DNA of 64,000 nt, taken from the NCBI RefSeq assembly GCF_021026345.1, contig NZ_JAJNCZ010000013.1, forward strand, positions 59,586 to 123,585, in the 5' to 3' direction. This DNA is from Rhizobium sp. GN54. Lineage in GTDB: Bacteria; Pseudomonadota; Alphaproteobacteria; Rhizobiales; Rhizobiaceae. Under the pieces are notes generated by a model. That model did not search any database. It saw only the letters and a program-made list of their open reading frames with translations, and was not told the origin of the DNA. Both the position numbers and the translations under genes were made by a program. Position 1 is the first letter of the stretch; the number at the start of each line of letters is the position of its first letter. Positions 44,795-55,560 of the stretch are shown piece after piece.

Positions 44795-45964
44795 CTAACC
44801 CGTCGGCAACACCGGCCATTCGCCGGTGATCCGCCCGTTTTCCATGATCTGGAGCGGGCCGAATTGCTGCAGGACCGCTTCGGACTGGGTCGGCCGGAAG
44901 AAGACGTGGTCGTCAGGGGCGACCGGAAAGGCGGGAGAGAACGCCATCAGCTGCTGGTTGGAGGAATCGCCCCAGATCCCGTTCCGCTTCAGGCCCGGCG
45001 GATAGACAGGCTGGGCCATGAATTTCCCGCCATAGAGGAAACAGCCGTCGCGCGGGAAGAGACCGAGCGTCTGGACGAGGGTGGAAATCAGTTGCGGCCC
45101 CGGCAGCCGTGTTTTCAGGACCTTCAGCACCGGCGTCGCGATGAAGAGTGCCGGTGCCAGTGCTGCGAGGTCCGGCCGATCGAAGTCCGTCGGCTTGACG
45201 ATGGCGGATCCGATCGAGACCTCGTTGGCGACCCGGTTGCCGGCATGCGAAAAGGCCGTCTGGCTGCCGCCGGTATTGAGGATGGCCCGTTGTTCGACGG
45301 GAAGGACGTCGACGAACGCGGAGAAGCGGGCCCGAGCTCGGCGAAGGGCTGCTTCCGGTCCGCCGAACAGCGAGGGAATGGCGGGGACATGGGCCTCGTA
45401 TCCCATCAGCCCCTCGCAACGCAGATACGGCTCCCCGGATGCGGCACCAATGGCCTTGCCGAGGTCTGCGGGCGTATCGAACCCGCCGCGCTGCATGCCG
45501 ATATTGATCTCGAACGCGATGTGCAGCGGCCTGCCGAGCGTACGGGCCAGGGCGGCATATTGCGCAACCCGCGCCTCGGTGTCGATCAGCCACGTCACCC
45601 TCCCCGCGAGCGCCCTGGCCTGATCCGGATCGGCATGGGCAAAGGCTCGTGCCACGGCTGAGACGGGCATGGGCTTGCCGAGCAAGGCATGGACATCGGG
45701 AAATTCGCCGAGCACCGCCATCGTCACGGGCAGGTGGAAGGTCATGATCCGCCGTGTCCCGAGGACGCGCATCGCGTGCCCGAGAAGGGGGAGCGATGGC
45801 AGGGATTTGTCGACGAGGCGGATCGCAGGCCCTCCCCGCATCGCCCCGCGAACGATGGAGAGGTTGGCGTTCAGCCGTTCGAGATCGATGACGAGCGCAG
45901 GCCGATGAACCCCGGCTTCTTCCAGGGCTGCCGACATCATGCCGAAATAAGCAGTTCTCTTCAT
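44795..45964 (-). CDS. DSD1-like PLP enzyme (alanine racemase N-terminal family)
   Basis: A 389-residue fold-type III PLP enzyme. RPALVIDLERLNANL and the Schiff-base lysine segment RLVDKSLPSLPLLGHA are in the N-terminal barrel; the C-terminal barrel is of the DSD1/D-serine dehydratase-like type, with the FLYGGKFMAQPVYPPG and FFRPTQSEAVLQQFG strands near the end, where zinc ligands may lie. It may act on a D-amino or beta-hydroxy-amino acid. Its start overlaps the stop of the FAD-oxidase gene (ATGA), so the two are coupled, an unusual pairing with no obvious pathway. Confidence 0.75.
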   Translation of the reverse strand: MKRTAYFGMMSAALEEAGVHRPALVIDLERLNANLSIVRGAMRGGPAIRLVDKSLPSLPLLGHAMRVLGTRRIMTFHLPVTMAVLGEFPDVHALLGKPMPVSAVARAFAHADPDQARALAGRVTWLIDTEARVAQYAALARTLGRPLHIAFEINIGMQRGGFDTPADLGKAIGAASGEPYLRCEGLMGYEAHVPAIPSLFGGPEAALRRARARFSAFVDVLPVEQRAILNTGGSQTAFSHAGNRVANEVSIGSAIVKPTDFDRPDLAALAPALFIATPVLKVLKTRLPGPQLISTLVQTLGLFPRDGCFLYGGKFMAQPVYPPGLKRNGIWGDSSNQQLMAFSPAFPVAPDDHVFFRPTQSEAVLQQFGPLQIMENGRITGEWPVLPTG

Positions 45965-47253
45965 GCCGAAAGACCGAACAGGCGGGCAAGGTAGGGAGAG
46001 ACGAAGCGGCGGTCCGGGTCGAAGTTTTGGCGGACCTCCATGGCGTCCTTCCATCGCGGATAGAGGGCTGCAAGCTCGGCGGCTGTCAGGTTGTGCATCT
46101 TTCCCCAATGCGGGCGCCCGCCGTAGCGCCGGAAGATCGTTTCCGCGGCGGCCATGAAGGCCCTGGGATCCTCGGCTGCGTCATGATGGATGGCGATCGA
46201 ACAGGTCTTGCGCCGATAGAACGGGCTGAGCCAGAAATCGTCCGCTGCCACCGAGCGCACCTCCATGGGGAAATAGACCTCCGGGAAGCGCTTCTCCGAT
46301 AGCGCGATGATTTCCGCCAGGGCCCTGGGTCCTTCCTCGAACGGCAGGTGATATTCCATCTCGTTGAACTTGCGGCGCCGGTCGCTGGCATAGACGTGGA
46401 GCCAATCCTGGACGTAATCCTCTTCGGGCAGGCGCGTGAGCGCGGAGCCGATCAAGGCGCGCCGCAGGGGCGGCAGCCATCCGAGCCAGGTCCGCAATCT
46501 CTTCAGCGTCGACAGCCCCTCCTCGTCCTCCTCGGATGGGCGCGGCGTGACGTCTGCTGTGGACGGGTCGCTGGTGATCAGCAGGGCATGGCCGGAAAAG
46601 GGAATGAAGTAGAACTCGGCCGACCGGTGCCCGTTCATGAAGCTTTCGAAGGAGGAGAGGATTTCGCCGATCGGCACGACCCGGCGGCGCCGGCGCAGCC
46701 GGTAGGTCGCCACGTTCTGCAGCGTTACCGCGGTCAGCGCTCCGAAGGCGCCGAGCGACACGCCGGTCGCCTCGATCGTCTCGCGGTCGGTCTCGATGTC
46801 GTAGCGGCGCACGTCGCCGCGGCCGTCAACGATCTCGATCTTGCGAAGCTGGGTTTGATAGGCGCCGAGCGTGGAGCCGGAGCCGTGCGTCGCCGTGCCG
46901 AGCGCGCCGCCGACCGTCTGCTTGTCGATGTCGCCCATGTTGGGCAGCCCCTGCCCTACTGCGTGAAGCTGCTTGGCGAGATCGCCGAGACGCGTCGCAG
47001 CACCCACCGTCGCCCGCAATGCGATTGCGTCGTGGGACACCAGCCCCTGGAACCGGTCGAGGTCGAGAATCGTCCCTTCGGTCTCGACCAGCGGCGTGAA
47101 GGAGTGACCGGCGCCGGCGATCCGGATCGGTCCGGGCGCCATCCTGATCGCATCGGCAAGTTCGGCAAGGCCGCGCGGTTTCGTGATTCTGGCGTTTCTG
47201 GCGATGACGCTGCCGGACCAGTTGCTCCAGGCGATGCTCGCAGTCTGGTTCAT
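45961..47253 (-). CDS. FAD-dependent sugar-lactone oxidase (D-arabinono-1,4-lactone oxidase family)
   Basis: A 430-residue VAO-type flavoprotein. FAD-binding motifs: IRIAGAGHSFTP near residue 45 and GDIDKQTVGGALGTATHGSG around residue 107. The C-terminal ALO-domain signature is HWGKMHNL near residue 390. Relatives oxidise L-gulono-, L-galactono- or D-arabinono-lactones or polyols (alditol oxidase) with oxygen, forming hydrogen peroxide. It is the first gene of a two-gene operon with the DSD1-like enzyme; a perfect TetR-style palindrome lies in the 378-bp gap to the divergent TetR gene. Confidence 0.85.
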   Translation of the reverse strand: MNQTASIAWSNWSGSVIARNARITKPRGLAELADAIRMAPGPIRIAGAGHSFTPLVETEGTILDLDRFQGLVSHDAIALRATVGAATRLGDLAKQLHAVGQGLPNMGDIDKQTVGGALGTATHGSGSTLGAYQTQLRKIEIVDGRGDVRRYDIETDRETIEATGVSLGAFGALTAVTLQNVATYRLRRRRRVVPIGEILSSFESFMNGHRSAEFYFIPFSGHALLITSDPSTADVTPRPSEEDEEGLSTLKRLRTWLGWLPPLRRALIGSALTRLPEEDYVQDWLHVYASDRRRKFNEMEYHLPFEEGPRALAEIIALSEKRFPEVYFPMEVRSVAADDFWLSPFYRRKTCSIAIHHDAAEDPRAFMAAAETIFRRYGGRPHWGKMHNLTAAELAALYPRWKDAMEVRQNFDPDRRFVSPYLARLFGLSA

Positions 47254-47379
47254 GCGTCGCCGCCCTTGCTTGCTGCGAACGCAGCCAATGCAAGGGCGGC
47301 GCAGAGCCGTGCGCTGGCCGGAAGCCCGTTTCCTGCGCGATCCACCATTCAGACGGCCTCCCGCCCCAATACCGCCGAA

Positions 47380-47398
47380 ATATGATAGAGTATCATAT
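47380..47398. promoter_or_regulatory. Perfect palindromic operator (TetR-type)
   Basis: ATATGATAGAGTATCATAT: two perfect 8-bp arms around GAG, in the 378-bp gap between the divergent lactone oxidase and TetR genes. A related half-site TATCATGATGAT is at 47539-47550, 82 bp before the TetR start. No gene is seen elsewhere in this gap (47254-47631). Confidence 0.6.
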
Positions 47399-47631
47399 CA
47401 TCGAAGCCTGATGGTTCGTCCCTGGCTTGTCAACGGGAAACTGCGGCGTCGCGGAGGCAGCCGAACCGCTGATCCATTTTGGGGCCGTCGTGGACGGATA
47501 CGGGAATAGTTCATTAAGCTTGTACTGTTTTAGTGGGGTATCATGATGATGCTTCGGCGCCGCCGCGTCCAGCGCGGAGACGCCATTTCCTCAATGGAAA
47601 CAAGCGAAAAGAGAGACGAGGACAAGCAGGT

Positions 47632-48297
47632 ATGACGGCAGATGCCGATGACCTCGGACAGCGCCTGCGGCGCAAACCGAAACAGGAGCGTAGCCGGGAG
47701 CGCGTCGAGGAGATCTTGCGCGTTGCAAAGCAACTGATCGGCGAAAAGGGCATAGACGGGATGACCATGCGCGAGGTGGCGCTTCAGACCGGCGGGCCGA
47801 TCGCCTCGGTCTACCAGTACTTCCCGAACAAGTCGGCCATCATCGCGATGCTCTACGAGCAGTACAGCGCTGCGACGCGCGCCGGCATCGGAGCCAGTCT
47901 CTCCACATTGAAGGACATTGCGGACGTTCGTGACGCCGCCGACGGCATTCTCGACAGCTATTATCTGCGGGTGGCCGGCGATCCCGCCATCCAGGATCTG
48001 CTCAATGCGATCCAGGCCGACAAGGACCTGCAGAACATGGACATCACCGAGACGCGGCGCCAGGCGGACCTGTTCTGCCAGCTGTCGGCGCATCTGGTGG
48101 CCGAAGGCGAGCGCGAGCGCTTCGGGCGGCTCGTGTTTCTGTTGTTCCAGTTGGCCGGGAGCATGGTCCGCCTGGCGATTGCCCTGCCGGCGGACGAGGC
48201 GGAGAACATGCTGGTCGACTTCAAGCACATCATCCATGGCCAGCTTGCCGGCTTCTGTCCGGCCGGCATGGACGGCAAGGCGCAGGAAAACCCTTGA
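47632..48297 (+). CDS. TetR family transcriptional regulator
   Basis: A 221-residue regulator. The helix-turn-helix is RVEEILRVAKQLIGEKGIDGMTMREVALQTGGPIASVYQYFPNKSAIIAML, standard for TetR. The rest is a helical ligand/dimer domain. ATG 47632 is preferred because the frame before it lies in the operator region. It is divergent from the lactone-oxidase operon, with the perfect palindrome between, so it is likely its repressor and controls itself. An HMA-domain gene follows 52 bp later. Confidence 0.88.
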   Translation: MTADADDLGQRLRRKPKQERSRERVEEILRVAKQLIGEKGIDGMTMREVALQTGGPIASVYQYFPNKSAIIAMLYEQYSAATRAGIGASLSTLKDIADVRDAADGILDSYYLRVAGDPAIQDLLNAIQADKDLQNMDITETRRQADLFCQLSAHLVAEGERERFGRLVFLLFQLAGSMVRLAIALPADEAENMLVDFKHIIHGQLAGFCPAGMDGKAQENP

Positions 48298-48349
48298 CCT
48301 TCCCATGTGGCATGGCTCCACCGTGAGCCTTTCAACAGGGAAAGACGAG

Positions 48350-48598
48350 ATGCCCGAAGAACCGATCCTTGCGTTTGCGGTGGAAGGCATGACCTGCGGC
48401 CACTGCGTCCGAACCATCACCACCGCTGTAGAAACCGCCTTTCCCGATGCGAAGGTGAATGCGGATATCGCCACCCACCGCGTCACCGTCTCCGGCCGCG
48501 TCGATGCCCGGACCGTGGCCGGTCTCATCGCCGCCGAAGGCTATACGCCGGTGGTGCTGGAGACTGCGGCCGGGAATGCCGGGGCCGATCGGGACTGA
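48350..48598 (+). CDS. Heavy-metal-associated (HMA) domain protein
   Basis: An 82-residue protein consisting of one HMA domain. The metal-binding loop is GMTCGHCVRTI with CxxC; the rest is the babbab fold (FAVEGMTC onward). It is a CopZ-like copper chaperone by size, but no copper ATPase is adjacent. GGAAAGACGAG precedes the ATG. It lies behind the TetR gene on the same strand and may be transcribed with it. Confidence 0.8.
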   Translation: MPEEPILAFAVEGMTCGHCVRTITTAVETAFPDAKVNADIATHRVTVSGRVDARTVAGLIAAEGYTPVVLETAAGNAGADRD

Positions 48599-48690
48599 TC
48601 TCCGCCGTGAACCGGTCATCTCATCCCGCGCGCAACCGACGGGCGCGACGGTCGTGGCCGCGGGCTACCGCAGAAACACGGTGAGGCATG

Positions 48691-48723
48691 AAAAACCCCG
48701 GAGACCTCGCCTGGTCTCCGGGG
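48691..48723 (-). terminator. Intrinsic terminator of the aldehyde dehydrogenase gene
   Basis: A perfect 11-bp stem (48713-48723 with 48696-48706) around a 6-nt loop, followed on the minus strand by TTTTT (48695-48691). It lies 43 bp after the aldehyde dehydrogenase stop. Confidence 0.85.
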
Positions 48724-48766
48724 AAAGCGACGCGCCGTGCGGGGCGGCGCGTCGGTCCGGGGAGGA

Positions 48767-50275
<1,509 letters not shown>

Positions 50276-50557
50276 GCGATCCTCCCTAGATCTGGTTCTT
50301 TGGAACCGATGGCAGGAGTGTGCGTGCGTTTTCTCTTACGGAATAGCAGGGTCTGGCGCTTCCGGGCCGCTGCCTGTCGCAGGATTGAAACAGATGGCAT
50401 CGGCAAATGGGGCTGGCGCGCATCGCGGCCATCCGGGCAGTCGACGCGCGCTCGCGGCGCGATCTGCCGGAATCACGCGGACGGCTTCGACACGCCATTT
50501 TCGAGCCTGTCACCCCTCCCCCCGAAGACAGTTGGTCGCCGGGTGAAGGTTCTGCGC

Positions 50558-51532
50558 TCAATGCAGGTCGAGTTTCTTGATCTTCCGGTGCAAGGTGGCG
50601 CGGCTCATGCCGAGGGCGGCGGCGGCGCGGGAGATGTTGCCATTGGTGCGCGAGAGCGCGCGGCGAAGGGCGGCGCGTTCCGCCTCCGCCAGTTCTCCGT
50701 TCGTCGCGTCGCGACCCTCCTGGAGTGCGTCGGCGGCGGGCAGTCCGGCTGCGATCCGGCCGTCATCGAGCTTCAGCGCCAGGCGCGCGGCGCGTGTCGC
50801 ACCCACCACGAGGTCGTCCTTGTCGACGGCCAGCAGGGCGGATGCCGAATTCGCGCCCGCCGGCAGCATGATGAAGCGGGCATCGGAGAAGGCGCTGCGG
50901 AACAGGTTGATCTCGATGCGCATGGCGGCATCACGGACCGCCTGCGAAAGGATCGACAGGGTCATCTCGTCGACGTCGTCGCGGCGGGTGGAGATGTCGA
51001 GGGCGGCGGCGAGTTGTCCCCGGTGATCGCGGATCGGGGCGGTGGTGCAGCAGAGGCCGATATTGGAGCAGAGGAAGTGCTGGTCGCGGAAAACCGTCAC
51101 GCAGCGCTCGTCGGCGATCGCCGTGCCGATGCCGTTGGTGCCGACGCTGGCTTCCGTCCAGACGGAGCCGGTCCAGAGCCCGAGATTCTGGAAATCCTTG
51201 TCGTCGCCGCGCGCGCCGCGCCGTTCGAGTGCAACGCCGTTCCGGTCGGTGAGGAGAATGCAGTAGCCGGCCTTGCCGAGCATGGCGAACAACCGGTCCA
51301 GTTCATCGGTGGCGTTCGCGACGAGCTGTCCGGAGACTTCCTGGGCCAGGTTAAATTCGCCTTCGGTCAGGCGCAACGGTGGCCGCTGCTCTTCCGGCGC
51401 AAGGCGATGCAGGGTCATGCAGCGCTGCCACGATGCGACGATCGGCGAACTCGCCGCGGCTGAGCCCCGCAGCGCCGTCGAATAGACCTGTTCTGCATGC
51501 GCAGATTCTGCGGGCGCGGACCGTCCCACCAT
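50558..51532 (-). CDS. GAF-Fis regulator, AcoR-like without AAA+ domain
   Basis: A 324-residue regulator. An N-terminal GAF sensor segment includes GLWTGSVWTEASVGTNGIGTAIADERCVTVFRDQHF, then IRDHRGQLAAALDIST, and the C-terminus is a Fis-type helix-turn-helix (LAEAERAALRRALSRTNGNISRAAAALGMSRATLHRKIKKL). Full AcoR proteins (about 650 residues) have a sigma-54-interacting AAA+ domain between these parts; here no Walker motifs are present. So it probably does not activate sigma-54 promoters. GGGAGG is 6 bp before ATG 51532. It sits 282 bp upstream of the aldehyde dehydrogenase on the same strand. Confidence 0.82.
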   Translation of the reverse strand: MVGRSAPAESAHAEQVYSTALRGSAAASSPIVASWQRCMTLHRLAPEEQRPPLRLTEGEFNLAQEVSGQLVANATDELDRLFAMLGKAGYCILLTDRNGVALERRGARGDDKDFQNLGLWTGSVWTEASVGTNGIGTAIADERCVTVFRDQHFLCSNIGLCCTTAPIRDHRGQLAAALDISTRRDDVDEMTLSILSQAVRDAAMRIEINLFRSAFSDARFIMLPAGANSASALLAVDKDDLVVGATRAARLALKLDDGRIAAGLPAADALQEGRDATNGELAEAERAALRRALSRTNGNISRAAAALGMSRATLHRKIKKLDLH

Positions 51533-51828
51533 CGGCTCCTCCCTGAACCACGGGGGATTGTGGCGGAATCTCAAGCGTGAGGCAACCGCGGTCAGCCGCG
51601 GCCCGACCGAAAGCGGCGGTGGAAGTGTCGCAGCTTTGCGACAGTTGGCAGTTGGGGCTTCCGTTTTTGTGATCGCTGTTCGGAAGGCTCGAATGTTGGC
51701 GAAGACGTCGTCCTGCGCGGGGCCATGGGGTGCCGTCGCAGGAAAGTCTTGATATGTCGACAGTTTGTGTGCAAAAAGGCTGACAAGATGCCGCGCTGAC
51801 ACCGGCAAGAGCTAGGAGCAAAGGGGCG

Positions 51829-52521
51829 ATGGAGTCAAGCAGGGCACGGGGGTCCGGCACCCAGTCCGTCTACAAGACCATCCGACAGGAAATCCTGACG
51901 ATGGCGCTCGCACCGGGGAGCCCTCTCGACGAGGTGCGCCTCTCCGAACGCTTCGGAATGTCGCGGACGCCGGTGCGCGAAGCCCTGCTGCGGCTGGCTG
52001 CGGACGGTCTGGTGACGACGCTGCCGAACCGCAACACGGTCGTCTCGGCGATCGATTTTGCGACGCTGCCTTCCTATTTCGAGGCTCTGAGCCTGATGTA
52101 CCGCGCCACGACGCGCGCGGCCGCCATGCACAGGGATGCGAAGCTGATGGAGAAGGTGCACGCCCGGCAGCGCGACTTCCGCAAGGCCGTCGAGGACCGG
52201 GACGCCTTCGCCATGATCGAGGCGAACCGCGATTTCCACGTGGCGATCGCCGAACTCGGCGGCAACGGCTACTACACGAGCTTCTTCACCCGGCTCCTCG
52301 ACGAGGGCCGGCGGATCCTGCGCCTCTACTATTCGACGTTCGAGGACCGGCTGCCGCGGCAGTATGTCGAGGAGCATGAGGCGATCATCGCTGCGATCGA
52401 GGCCGGCGACGTCGACCTCTGCGATCGGCTGGCGACGGAGCATGCCGCCCAGATCGTTCGCCAGATCCAGGACTACATCGCCCGGGATCTTCGCCAGCCG
52501 ATGGACCTCGCCGAGCGATAG
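51829..52521 (+). CDS. GntR/FadR (FCD) family regulator
   Basis: A 230-residue regulator. N-terminal winged helix (YKTIRQEILTMALAPGSPLDEVRLSERFGMSRTPVREALLRLAADGLV) and the FCD domain from about residue 75, with FHVAIAELGGN and EEHEAIIAAIEAGD as helix 4 and helix 6 signatures, where metal-binding Asp/His occur. Divergent from the GAF-Fis regulator. The target is not obvious: the gene downstream is convergent, so it may act on the divergent regulator or elsewhere. Confidence 0.88.
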   Translation: MESSRARGSGTQSVYKTIRQEILTMALAPGSPLDEVRLSERFGMSRTPVREALLRLAADGLVTTLPNRNTVVSAIDFATLPSYFEALSLMYRATTRAAAMHRDAKLMEKVHARQRDFRKAVEDRDAFAMIEANRDFHVAIAELGGNGYYTSFFTRLLDEGRRILRLYYSTFEDRLPRQYVEEHEAIIAAIEAGDVDLCDRLATEHAAQIVRQIQDYIARDLRQPMDLAER

Positions 52522-52563
52522 AACAAGCGGCGGACCGGGGCGAGGCCCCTCGCCTTACGGCGG

Positions 52564-53862
52564 TCAGGCGCGCGGCCCGCCGCGCTTCTTCACCATCTTC
52601 ACCAGCCGGGCGAAGACCGCGCCGGACTGGCGCACGCCGTCATGCTCGTATTCGTTGGTCACCCAGGTCTCGACGTTGCCGACGTGGCGCGCGGTCTCAA
52701 GCGACAGCGCCGCATCGACATACATATCGTCGAAATAGACGGCGGCCGCGACCGGAACCTCGTTGTCTGCGAGCCTCTGCGGATTGTAGAGCCTGCCGTG
52801 GCGCGGGCGCTCCGCGAGGGCCTCGACGGCTGCCCGGAACGGTCGCAGCGAGCGGATTTCCTGAAACATCCACGGATACATCATCTCGCCGGTCATCTGC
52901 AGCGGCCGATGCGCTTCGGAGAATGCGGGATGCTCGGCGCGGATGCGATCCGCCGCCCAGGCCGTCGCGCCGTCTCCCTGTGCGTAGATGACCTCCTGCA
53001 GCACGGCAAAGAGCGGATTGGCGTCGTAGGAGGTGAGCTCCATGACCGCGGCCAGGAAGTGATCGGACAGCCGATCCTCGGCGGAGCCCGAGAAGGCCTC
53101 GTCCATCAGCCAATGGATGTTCTCGAAACCCGGCGCCATCCCGAGATCGATGCCGACCGTCTGCAACCGCCGGACGGTCAGCCGATCGCCGTCCGGCAGG
53201 CGCACGTCGTTCCCGGCGAGGAGATCGGCGATGCGGCCGATCCGGTCGCGATCATGGGGATAGCGGCTGTAGTAGTGGGCGTTCTTTTCGGCAACGCGCG
53301 GATAGGTGCGGCGGTAGACATCGTCGGCGGTCGCGTCGAGGCCGGCAAGGCCGCCGGTCACGTAGCAGGCCGAAAGGCCCTCCGGCGCCGCCGAGAGATA
53401 GGTCAGCGTCAGGAAACCGCCATAGCTCTGGCCGAGGGTCTCCCACTTCACGCCACCGAACAGCGTCTTTCGCAGGTGCTCGCAATCGGCCACGATGCTA
53501 TCGGCGCGGAAATGGCAGAGATAGTCGGCGGCCGCCTCGCCGCGCTCGAAGGCCGCCATCGTCGCGCCTTCGATGCGGGAACTGCGGCCCGTGCCGCGCT
53601 GGTCGACGAGGACGACACGGTGCGTCTTCAGCGCCTCTGCCAGCCAGCTCGGCCCGCCGCCGGTCGGTCGCGGGGCCTTTCCGCCCGGACCGCCCTGCAG
53701 GAACACCAGCAGCGGCAGGGTTTCGCGGGAGCGCGCGGCATCGCAGAGCTCGCGGGCGAAGATCTCGATCGTTGCGCCGTCCGGTTTCGACCAGTCCAGC
53801 GGGACGGGAACGAGATGGTCGCGGACGAAGAGCCCGGGGATGGTATACTCGCGGATAGGCAA
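52564..53862 (-). CDS. Alpha/beta hydrolase, proline iminopeptidase-like
   Basis: A 432-residue S33-type hydrolase. Oxyanion motif LQGGPGGKAP, DQRGTGRSS strand and nucleophile elbow GQSYGG are clear; the lid and C-terminal regions follow. Start is set at TTG 53862 because GAGGAG lies 6 bp upstream and family homology begins at PIREYTIPGLF; the longer open frame has no site. It releases N-terminal proline or other residues from peptides. The divergent gene upstream is an M24 Xaa-Pro peptidase, so the two likely act on proline-containing peptides. Confidence 0.85.
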   Translation of the reverse strand: MPIREYTIPGLFVRDHLVPVPLDWSKPDGATIEIFARELCDAARSRETLPLLVFLQGGPGGKAPRPTGGGPSWLAEALKTHRVVLVDQRGTGRSSRIEGATMAAFERGEAAADYLCHFRADSIVADCEHLRKTLFGGVKWETLGQSYGGFLTLTYLSAAPEGLSACYVTGGLAGLDATADDVYRRTYPRVAEKNAHYYSRYPHDRDRIGRIADLLAGNDVRLPDGDRLTVRRLQTVGIDLGMAPGFENIHWLMDEAFSGSAEDRLSDHFLAAVMELTSYDANPLFAVLQEVIYAQGDGATAWAADRIRAEHPAFSEAHRPLQMTGEMMYPWMFQEIRSLRPFRAAVEALAERPRHGRLYNPQRLADNEVPVAAAVYFDDMYVDAALSLETARHVGNVETWVTNEYEHDGVRQSGAVFARLVKMVKKRGGPRA

Positions 53863-54129
53863 GGCTGGCTCCTCGTTTCCCGTGTCGCCCTGCCCGCAAG
53901 GAGCCGGCGGCGAATTCCTGAACTGGACGACAGCACTAGCGCGAAGCGCATCGCCCTGCACGCGGAAAGCGGAAGCAAGCCGAGATTTGCGCATGATCCC
54001 GTGCGTTAATGGCGGCTGGGCCTGGTGGAGGTTTCCTGTCGACAAACTGCGCACATTGCCTTTATGCTGCGCCGCAGGCGGCTACGCATGCTGCAACCGC
54101 CCGAACGAAAATCGAAGCCGGAAGATCTC

Positions 54130-55266
54130 ATGACCACTCCCCCTCCCCTCATCACGGACGCCGAACGGCAGACCCGGCTGCAGGCGCTGCGCCGGAACAT
54201 GGATGCGGCAGGCCTTGACGGCGTGCTGCTCGGCTCGACGGAGAGCCTGCGCTACTTCACCGGCCTCGTCTGGCACCAGAGCGAGCGGCTGCTCGGAGCG
54301 CTCGTGACGCCGACCGGGCTCACCTATGTCGTCCCGGCCTTCGAACAGAGCCGGGTCGAGACATTGCCGCATCTGGAGGGCGAGCTGGCCGTCTGGCAGG
54401 AGGAAGAGGAGCCGGCGGCGCTGGTGGCGTCCCTGCTGGGGCCGCGGGGCCGCCTGGCGCTTGACGATGCCCTGCCGCTCTTTGCCTATCATGCGCTTGC
54501 CGGTGTGCTCGGAGCGGAGCGCCTGACCGATGGCGGCCGGCTGATCCGCGACCTGCGGCTGGCAAAGTCACCGGCCGAGATTGCGCTGATCACCTACGCG
54601 ATGGGACTGACGCTGGAAGTGCAGCGGCGCGCGCATGCGATCATGCGGACGGGAATCCGGGCCTCGGAGGTCGTGCGCTACATCGACGAGCAGCACCGGG
54701 AACTGGGCGCTGCCGGCGGCTCGACCTTTTGCATCGTCTCGTTCGGCGCTGCGACTGCCCTCCCCCACGGCGCCGATAGCGACCAGACGCTTGCGGCGGG
54801 CGACGTGATCCTCGTCGATACCGGGACGCGGATCGACGGCTACCATTCCGACCTGACGCGGACCTATGTGCTGGATGAACCGGATGCGGACTTTGCCCGC
54901 GCTTGGGCGATCGAGCGCGCGGCGCAGCAGGCGGTGTTCGAGGCGGCCCAACTGGGGGCGCCCTGCCACAGCCTCGACGATGCCGCCCGTGCGGTGATCG
55001 CCGGACATGGGCTCGGCCCCGACTACCGCCTGCCGGGACTGCCGCACCGGGCGGGCCACGGACTGGGGCTCGAGATCCATGAAGAGCCCTATCTCGTCCG
55101 CGGCAACGCGACGACGCTTGCCGCCGGCATGTGCTTCTCCAACGAGCCGATGATCGTCTTTCCGGGGCGCTACGGGATCCGGCTTGAGGACCATATCCAC
55201 ATGACCGCGAGCGGGGCTGAATGGTTCACGACCCCCGCCAGGGGACCGGCGGAACCGTTCGGCTAG
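54130..55266 (+). CDS. M24 family metallopeptidase (Xaa-Pro aminopeptidase-like)
   Basis: A 378-residue enzyme with an N-terminal creatinase domain (residues 10-135) and a C-terminal pita-bread peptidase domain. The dinuclear metal ligands are visible: Asp in VDTGTRIDGYHSDLTRTY, His in GHGLGLEIHEEPY, Glu in CFSNEPMIVF and Glu in IRLEDHIHMT. The family includes Xaa-Pro aminopeptidase and dipeptidase. ATG 54130 has GGAAGA just upstream. It is divergent from the proline iminopeptidase-like gene. Confidence 0.9.
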   Translation: MTTPPPLITDAERQTRLQALRRNMDAAGLDGVLLGSTESLRYFTGLVWHQSERLLGALVTPTGLTYVVPAFEQSRVETLPHLEGELAVWQEEEEPAALVASLLGPRGRLALDDALPLFAYHALAGVLGAERLTDGGRLIRDLRLAKSPAEIALITYAMGLTLEVQRRAHAIMRTGIRASEVVRYIDEQHRELGAAGGSTFCIVSFGAATALPHGADSDQTLAAGDVILVDTGTRIDGYHSDLTRTYVLDEPDADFARAWAIERAAQQAVFEAAQLGAPCHSLDDAARAVIAGHGLGPDYRLPGLPHRAGHGLGLEIHEEPYLVRGNATTLAAGMCFSNEPMIVFPGRYGIRLEDHIHMTASGAEWFTTPARGPAEPFG

Positions 55267-55311
55267 GATCCCCAGTCGATCGATCTGGCCGCGCACGCAC
55301 ATCGAATCCGC

Positions 55312-55341
55312 AAGGGCGTCCGCCGGCATGGCGGCGCCCTT
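55312..55341 (+). terminator. Hairpin downstream of the M24 peptidase gene
   Basis: AAGGGCG (55312-55318) pairs with CGCCCTT (55335-55341), and an inner CCGCC/GGCGG continues the stem with one bulged T. It lies 45 bp after the peptidase stop; the T-run is short (CTTTG), so it is a moderate terminator. Confidence 0.45.
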
Positions 55342-55454
55342 GCCTTTGTAGATCAAGGCAACCGAAACGATCTTTATCAATAGCTTAGCGAAGTGGCGCT
55401 TCCGCCTCCCCTCCCCCGCCCGATGACCGGCGTCGCCTCGACGCAGCTGTGCAT

Positions 55455-55471
55455 GTTAACGCCGCGTTAAC
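55455..55471. other. Perfect 17-bp palindrome before repA2, candidate parS/operator
   Basis: GTTAACGCCGCGTTAAC, a perfect odd-centred dyad 90 bp upstream of the second repA. It resembles the published repABC partition consensus (GTT..C.GC.G..AAC) but has one extra central base. It could be the RepB-binding partition site or a RepA operator. Nothing else is seen in 55267-55560 apart from the hairpin at 55312. Confidence 0.45.
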
Positions 55472-55560
55472 GATAAACCGTTTGACCGGACGGGCAAATC
55501 AGTTGAAAAACAGTCGCGACGGAATTTTTCCGACTTTTCTCAATTAACCGTCGGGCCATC

